DNA of 15,339 nt from Gammaproteobacteria bacterium (lineage in GTDB: Bacteria > Pseudomonadota > Gammaproteobacteria > S012-40). The stretch is taken from positions 1-15,339 of the forward strand of contig JAOUPJ010000049.1 of assembly GCA_029879945.1 (NCBI GenBank), written 5' to 3'. Both the position numbers and the translations under genes were made by a program. This document shows, piece by piece, positions 12,648-15,339 of the stretch. Position 1 is the stretch's first letter, and every line of letters begins with the position of its first letter. The notes beneath the pieces were generated by a model. The model was not told the origin of the DNA and searched no databases. It worked only from the letters and a program-made list of their open reading frames with translations.

Positions 12648-15339
12648 ATGCTAGGAAATGTAATAAAAAAAGTCTTCGGTAACCGAAACGATAGAGAACT
12701 GAAGCGATATTTAAAAATAGTTAGTATAATCAATGGCATGGAGTCTTCTCTTGAGGGTCTGACTGACTCAGACTTCCCCACGCGGACTGAGGAATTCAGA
12801 AATCGCCTTCGAGAAGGTGAATCGCTTGAAAGTTTATTGCCCGAGGCCTTTGCGCTGGTGCGCGAGGCGGGAAAGCGTGTATTGAATATGCGCCACTTCG
12901 ACGTACAGTTGGTGGGTGGAATGGTGCTCAATGACGGTCGCATCGCTGAAATGCGCACCGGTGAAGGTAAGACCCTTGTGGCCACACTGCCCGTTTACTT
13001 GAATGCCTTGAGTGGAAAGGGTGTGCATGTCGTCACGGTGAACGACTACCTGGCCCAGCGTGATGCCGACTGGATGGGCAAGATCTATAGTTACCTGGGC
13101 TTGAGTGTAGGTGTAATTCTCTCAGGGCAAGATAGCGAAGCAAAACGTAAGGCCTATGCCGCCGATGTGACCTACGGCACCAATAACGAATTTGGTTTTG
13201 ATTACCTGCGTGACAATATGGCTTTCCGTGGCATAGACCGCATGCAACGTGCCCTAAATTTTGCGGTGGTGGACGAGGTAGATTCCATATTAATCGACGA
13301 GGCCAGAACGCCTCTCATCATCTCCGGACCTATTGAAGATAGTTCTGAGATGTACAAAAAAATCAACAAGCTCATACCGGAGCTGGTAAAGCAAGAACAG
13401 GAAGACGGTCCTGGTGATTTTAGTGTGGATGAAAAGTCCAAGCAGGTCTATCTGACAGAGGACGGTCACGAAAAAATCGAAGACCTGCTGGCGCAGCATG
13501 GCCTACTTGAGGAAGGGGAAACCCTTTATGATCCGCAAAACGTGAGTCTGATGCACCATGTCAATGCGGCGTTACGCGCCCATACCCTGTTTCAACGCAA
13601 TGTAGAGTACATCGTTAAAGACAATGAAATTGTCATTGTCGATGAATTTACTGGCCGTACCATGCCTGGTCGGCGCTGGTCCGAAGGCTTGCATCAGGCG
13701 ATTGAAGCCAAAGAAGGGGTTTCAATTCAGCAGGAAAATCAAACACTTGCTTCGATTACCTTCCAGAATTACTTCCGACTCTACAATAAGCTTTCAGGCA
13801 TGACGGGAACAGCAGACACCGAAGCCTACGAATTTCAGCACATCTACAACCTGGAAGTAACGGTCATCCCACCAAACAGGACGGTGGCTCGGGACGATAA
13901 AGGTGATTTGATCTACCTGACACAGAAAGAAAAATACGATGCAATCATTGAAGATATAAAAGAGTGCAATGGCCGAGGGCAACCTGTGCTGGTCGGTACA
14001 ACTTCCATCGAAGTTTCTGAGTATCTATCTGGTCTACTCAATCAGAAATCCATTAAGCACGAAGTACTCAATGCAAAATTTCATGAACGTGAAGCTGAGA
14101 TTGTCTCGCAGGCAGGCCAACCCGGAGCCGTAACGATTGCCACCAATATGGCTGGACGAGGAACGGACATTGTTCTCGGTGGAAATCTGGAAATAGAACT
14201 GGCGGGCGCATCCAATCCCAGTGATGAAGTTGCCATTCAGAAAATTAAAGAAGACTGGAAGGTGCGTCACAATCAGGTGTTGGAATCCGGTGGTCTGCAC
14301 GTGATAGGAACTGAACGTCATGAATCCAGACGTATAGACAACCAATTACGTGGTCGTAGTGGCCGCCAGGGTGATCGGGGCTCCACTCGATTCTATCTGT
14401 CACTCGAAGACAACTTGATGCGTATCTTTGCCTCGGATCGAGTCGGCTCAATTATGCAGAAATTGGGTATGCAAGAGGGTGAGGCGATAGAGCATCCCTG
14501 GGTGAGCAAGGCCATAGAAAATGCGCAGCGTAAAGTGGAAGGCCGAAACTTCGATTTACGCAAGCAGTTGTTGGAATATGATGACGTGGCCAATGAGCAA
14601 CGCAAGGTAATCTATCAGGAACGTAATGATCTGATGGACGTGGATGATATTTCCGAAACCATCGTGGCGATTCGTGAAGATGTGATCAGCGGCGTTATAG
14701 ACCCATATATTCCACCAGGCAGCCTTGATGAGCAATGGCGAATTCATGCTTTGGAAGAGGCTCTGGAGCATCAGTATGGTGAGAAGCTCACGATTCAGGC
14801 CTGGTTAGATGCGGATGAAGAGCTTTATGAAGAGCCCTTGCGTGCCCGTATTATTCAGCACTATGTGGATGCTTACAAGGCGAAAGAGGAGCAAGTCGGC
14901 TCACAGGAAATGCGCAACTTCGAAAAAGGCGTCATGCTTCAAGTTCTCGATAATCTGTGGAAAGAGCATTTGGCGGCGATGGACTATCTGCGTCAGGGCA
15001 TACATCTACGTGGCTACGCGCAAAAGAACCCCAAGCAGGAATATAAGCGTGAATCCTTTGAGCTATTTGAACGCCTTCTTAATCGAATCAAGGAAGAAGT
15101 GGTTACCATTCTGACCCGTGTACAGATTGCAGTGCATGAAGATATGGAACGAATGGAGCAACAGCATCAGCGGCAGCAACAACGGGATATGCAGTTTTCA
15201 CATCCCCAGGCCGATGACTTTCTGGGAGAGGGGCCTGGTCCGGCTGCACAACAACAGGCTGGAGACAATCAGGCACCGTATGTGCGAGATGGGCGCAAAA
15301 TCGGCCGCAACGAACCGTGTCCTTGCGGTTCAGGGAAAA
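12648..15339 (+). CDS. secA: Protein translocase ATPase SecA, 3'-partial
   Basis: SecA is the ATPase that drives unfolded preproteins through SecYEG into the periplasm. The frame is open to the window end: 897 full codons. Seen: the N-terminus MLGNVIKKVFGNRND, Walker A MRTGEGKTL with K108 at the E. coli number, the preprotein-binding insert after 220, Walker B VVDEVDSILIDEA (D209, E210), FTGRTMPGRRWSEGLHQAIEAKEG, MTGTADTEA, NMAGRGTDIVLGGN (500-513), QLRGRSGRQGD, the helical scaffold and wing with EHLAAMDYLRQGIHLRGYAQKNP, a glutamine-rich linker, and the start of the C-terminal zinc motif CPCGSGK (C891, C893). By comparison with E. coli about 10-12 residues, including the later Cys and His, lie beyond the window. 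Only a weak GAG (12639-12641) precedes the ATG. No upstream SecM-like gene is present. Confidence 0.97.
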   Translation, partial: MLGNVIKKVFGNRNDRELKRYLKIVSIINGMESSLEGLTDSDFPTRTEEFRNRLREGESLESLLPEAFALVREAGKRVLNMRHFDVQLVGGMVLNDGRIAEMRTGEGKTLVATLPVYLNALSGKGVHVVTVNDYLAQRDADWMGKIYSYLGLSVGVILSGQDSEAKRKAYAADVTYGTNNEFGFDYLRDNMAFRGIDRMQRALNFAVVDEVDSILIDEARTPLIISGPIEDSSEMYKKINKLIPELVKQEQEDGPGDFSVDEKSKQVYLTEDGHEKIEDLLAQHGLLEEGETLYDPQNVSLMHHVNAALRAHTLFQRNVEYIVKDNEIVIVDEFTGRTMPGRRWSEGLHQAIEAKEGVSIQQENQTLASITFQNYFRLYNKLSGMTGTADTEAYEFQHIYNLEVTVIPPNRTVARDDKGDLIYLTQKEKYDAIIEDIKECNGRGQPVLVGTTSIEVSEYLSGLLNQKSIKHEVLNAKFHEREAEIVSQAGQPGAVTIATNMAGRGTDIVLGGNLEIELAGASNPSDEVAIQKIKEDWKVRHNQVLESGGLHVIGTERHESRRIDNQLRGRSGRQGDRGSTRFYLSLEDNLMRIFASDRVGSIMQKLGMQEGEAIEHPWVSKAIENAQRKVEGRNFDLRKQLLEYDDVANEQRKVIYQERNDLMDVDDISETIVAIREDVISGVIDPYIPPGSLDEQWRIHALEEALEHQYGEKLTIQAWLDADEELYEEPLRARIIQHYVDAYKAKEEQVGSQEMRNFEKGVMLQVLDNLWKEHLAAMDYLRQGIHLRGYAQKNPKQEYKRESFELFERLLNRIKEEVVTILTRVQIAVHEDMERMEQQHQRQQQRDMQFSHPQADDFLGEGPGPAAQQQAGDNQAPYVRDGRKIGRNEPCPCGSGK

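Noticed and set aside
14809..15114. A 101-residue + strand ORF inside secA
   Set aside because: It lies out of frame within the conserved SecA helical domain, whose own frame is open and matches the family through this region.
1..15339. A hidden novel system, mobile element, CRISPR array or RNA gene
   Set aside because: Every stretch is accounted for by conserved housekeeping genes or gaps under 180 nt; no direct repeats of array type, transposase motifs, tRNA-like folds or foreign-looking genes were seen.

Overview
The window is a stretch of a gammaproteobacterial chromosome carrying most of the division and cell wall (dcw) cluster, followed by the genes that flank it in many non-enteric Gammaproteobacteria. 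Order and orientation are: murD (5' end missing), ftsW, murG, murC, murB, ddl, ftsQ, ftsA, ftsZ and lpxC, all on the + strand; then dciA (DUF721) on the - strand; then an M23 metallopeptidase gene and secA (last few codons missing) on the + strand. The tail lpxC - DUF721 - M23 peptidase - secA matches the order known from Pseudomonas. A ~300-residue type II MurB encoded between murC and ddl rules out an Escherichia-like layout. LpxC indicates a Gram-negative lipid A maker. Genus cannot be fixed from the sequence; base composition looks intermediate and even, with no sign of transferred DNA.

Bases 1-7585 (murD to ftsQ) are packed as one operon. murD/ftsW overlap by 4 nt, ftsW/murG are 1 nt apart, murG/murC and murB/ddl overlap by 8 nt, and the other gaps are 5-9 nt. 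This implies translational coupling. MurC, MurD, MurB and Ddl build the UDP-MurNAc-pentapeptide in the cytoplasm, MurG makes lipid II, and FtsW polymerises it at the septum. FtsQ, FtsA and FtsZ supply the divisome scaffold, membrane anchor and ring.

From 8833 on, spacing loosens and regulatory sequence appears. There are 77 nt before ftsZ with a strong ribosome binding site. There are 121 nt before lpxC holding two hairpins, a T-run and a possible promoter. The convergent lpxC/dciA gap has a small hairpin, and dciA and the M23 gene diverge from a 58-nt gap. Between the M23 gene and secA, 173 nt hold a strong intrinsic terminator and then a perfect TATAAT box. No gene-free stretch exceeds 300 bases.

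No RNA gene, insertion sequence, CRISPR array, prophage piece or undescribed multi-gene system was seen. The interest here lies in the intergenic control elements and in a few start-codon details.
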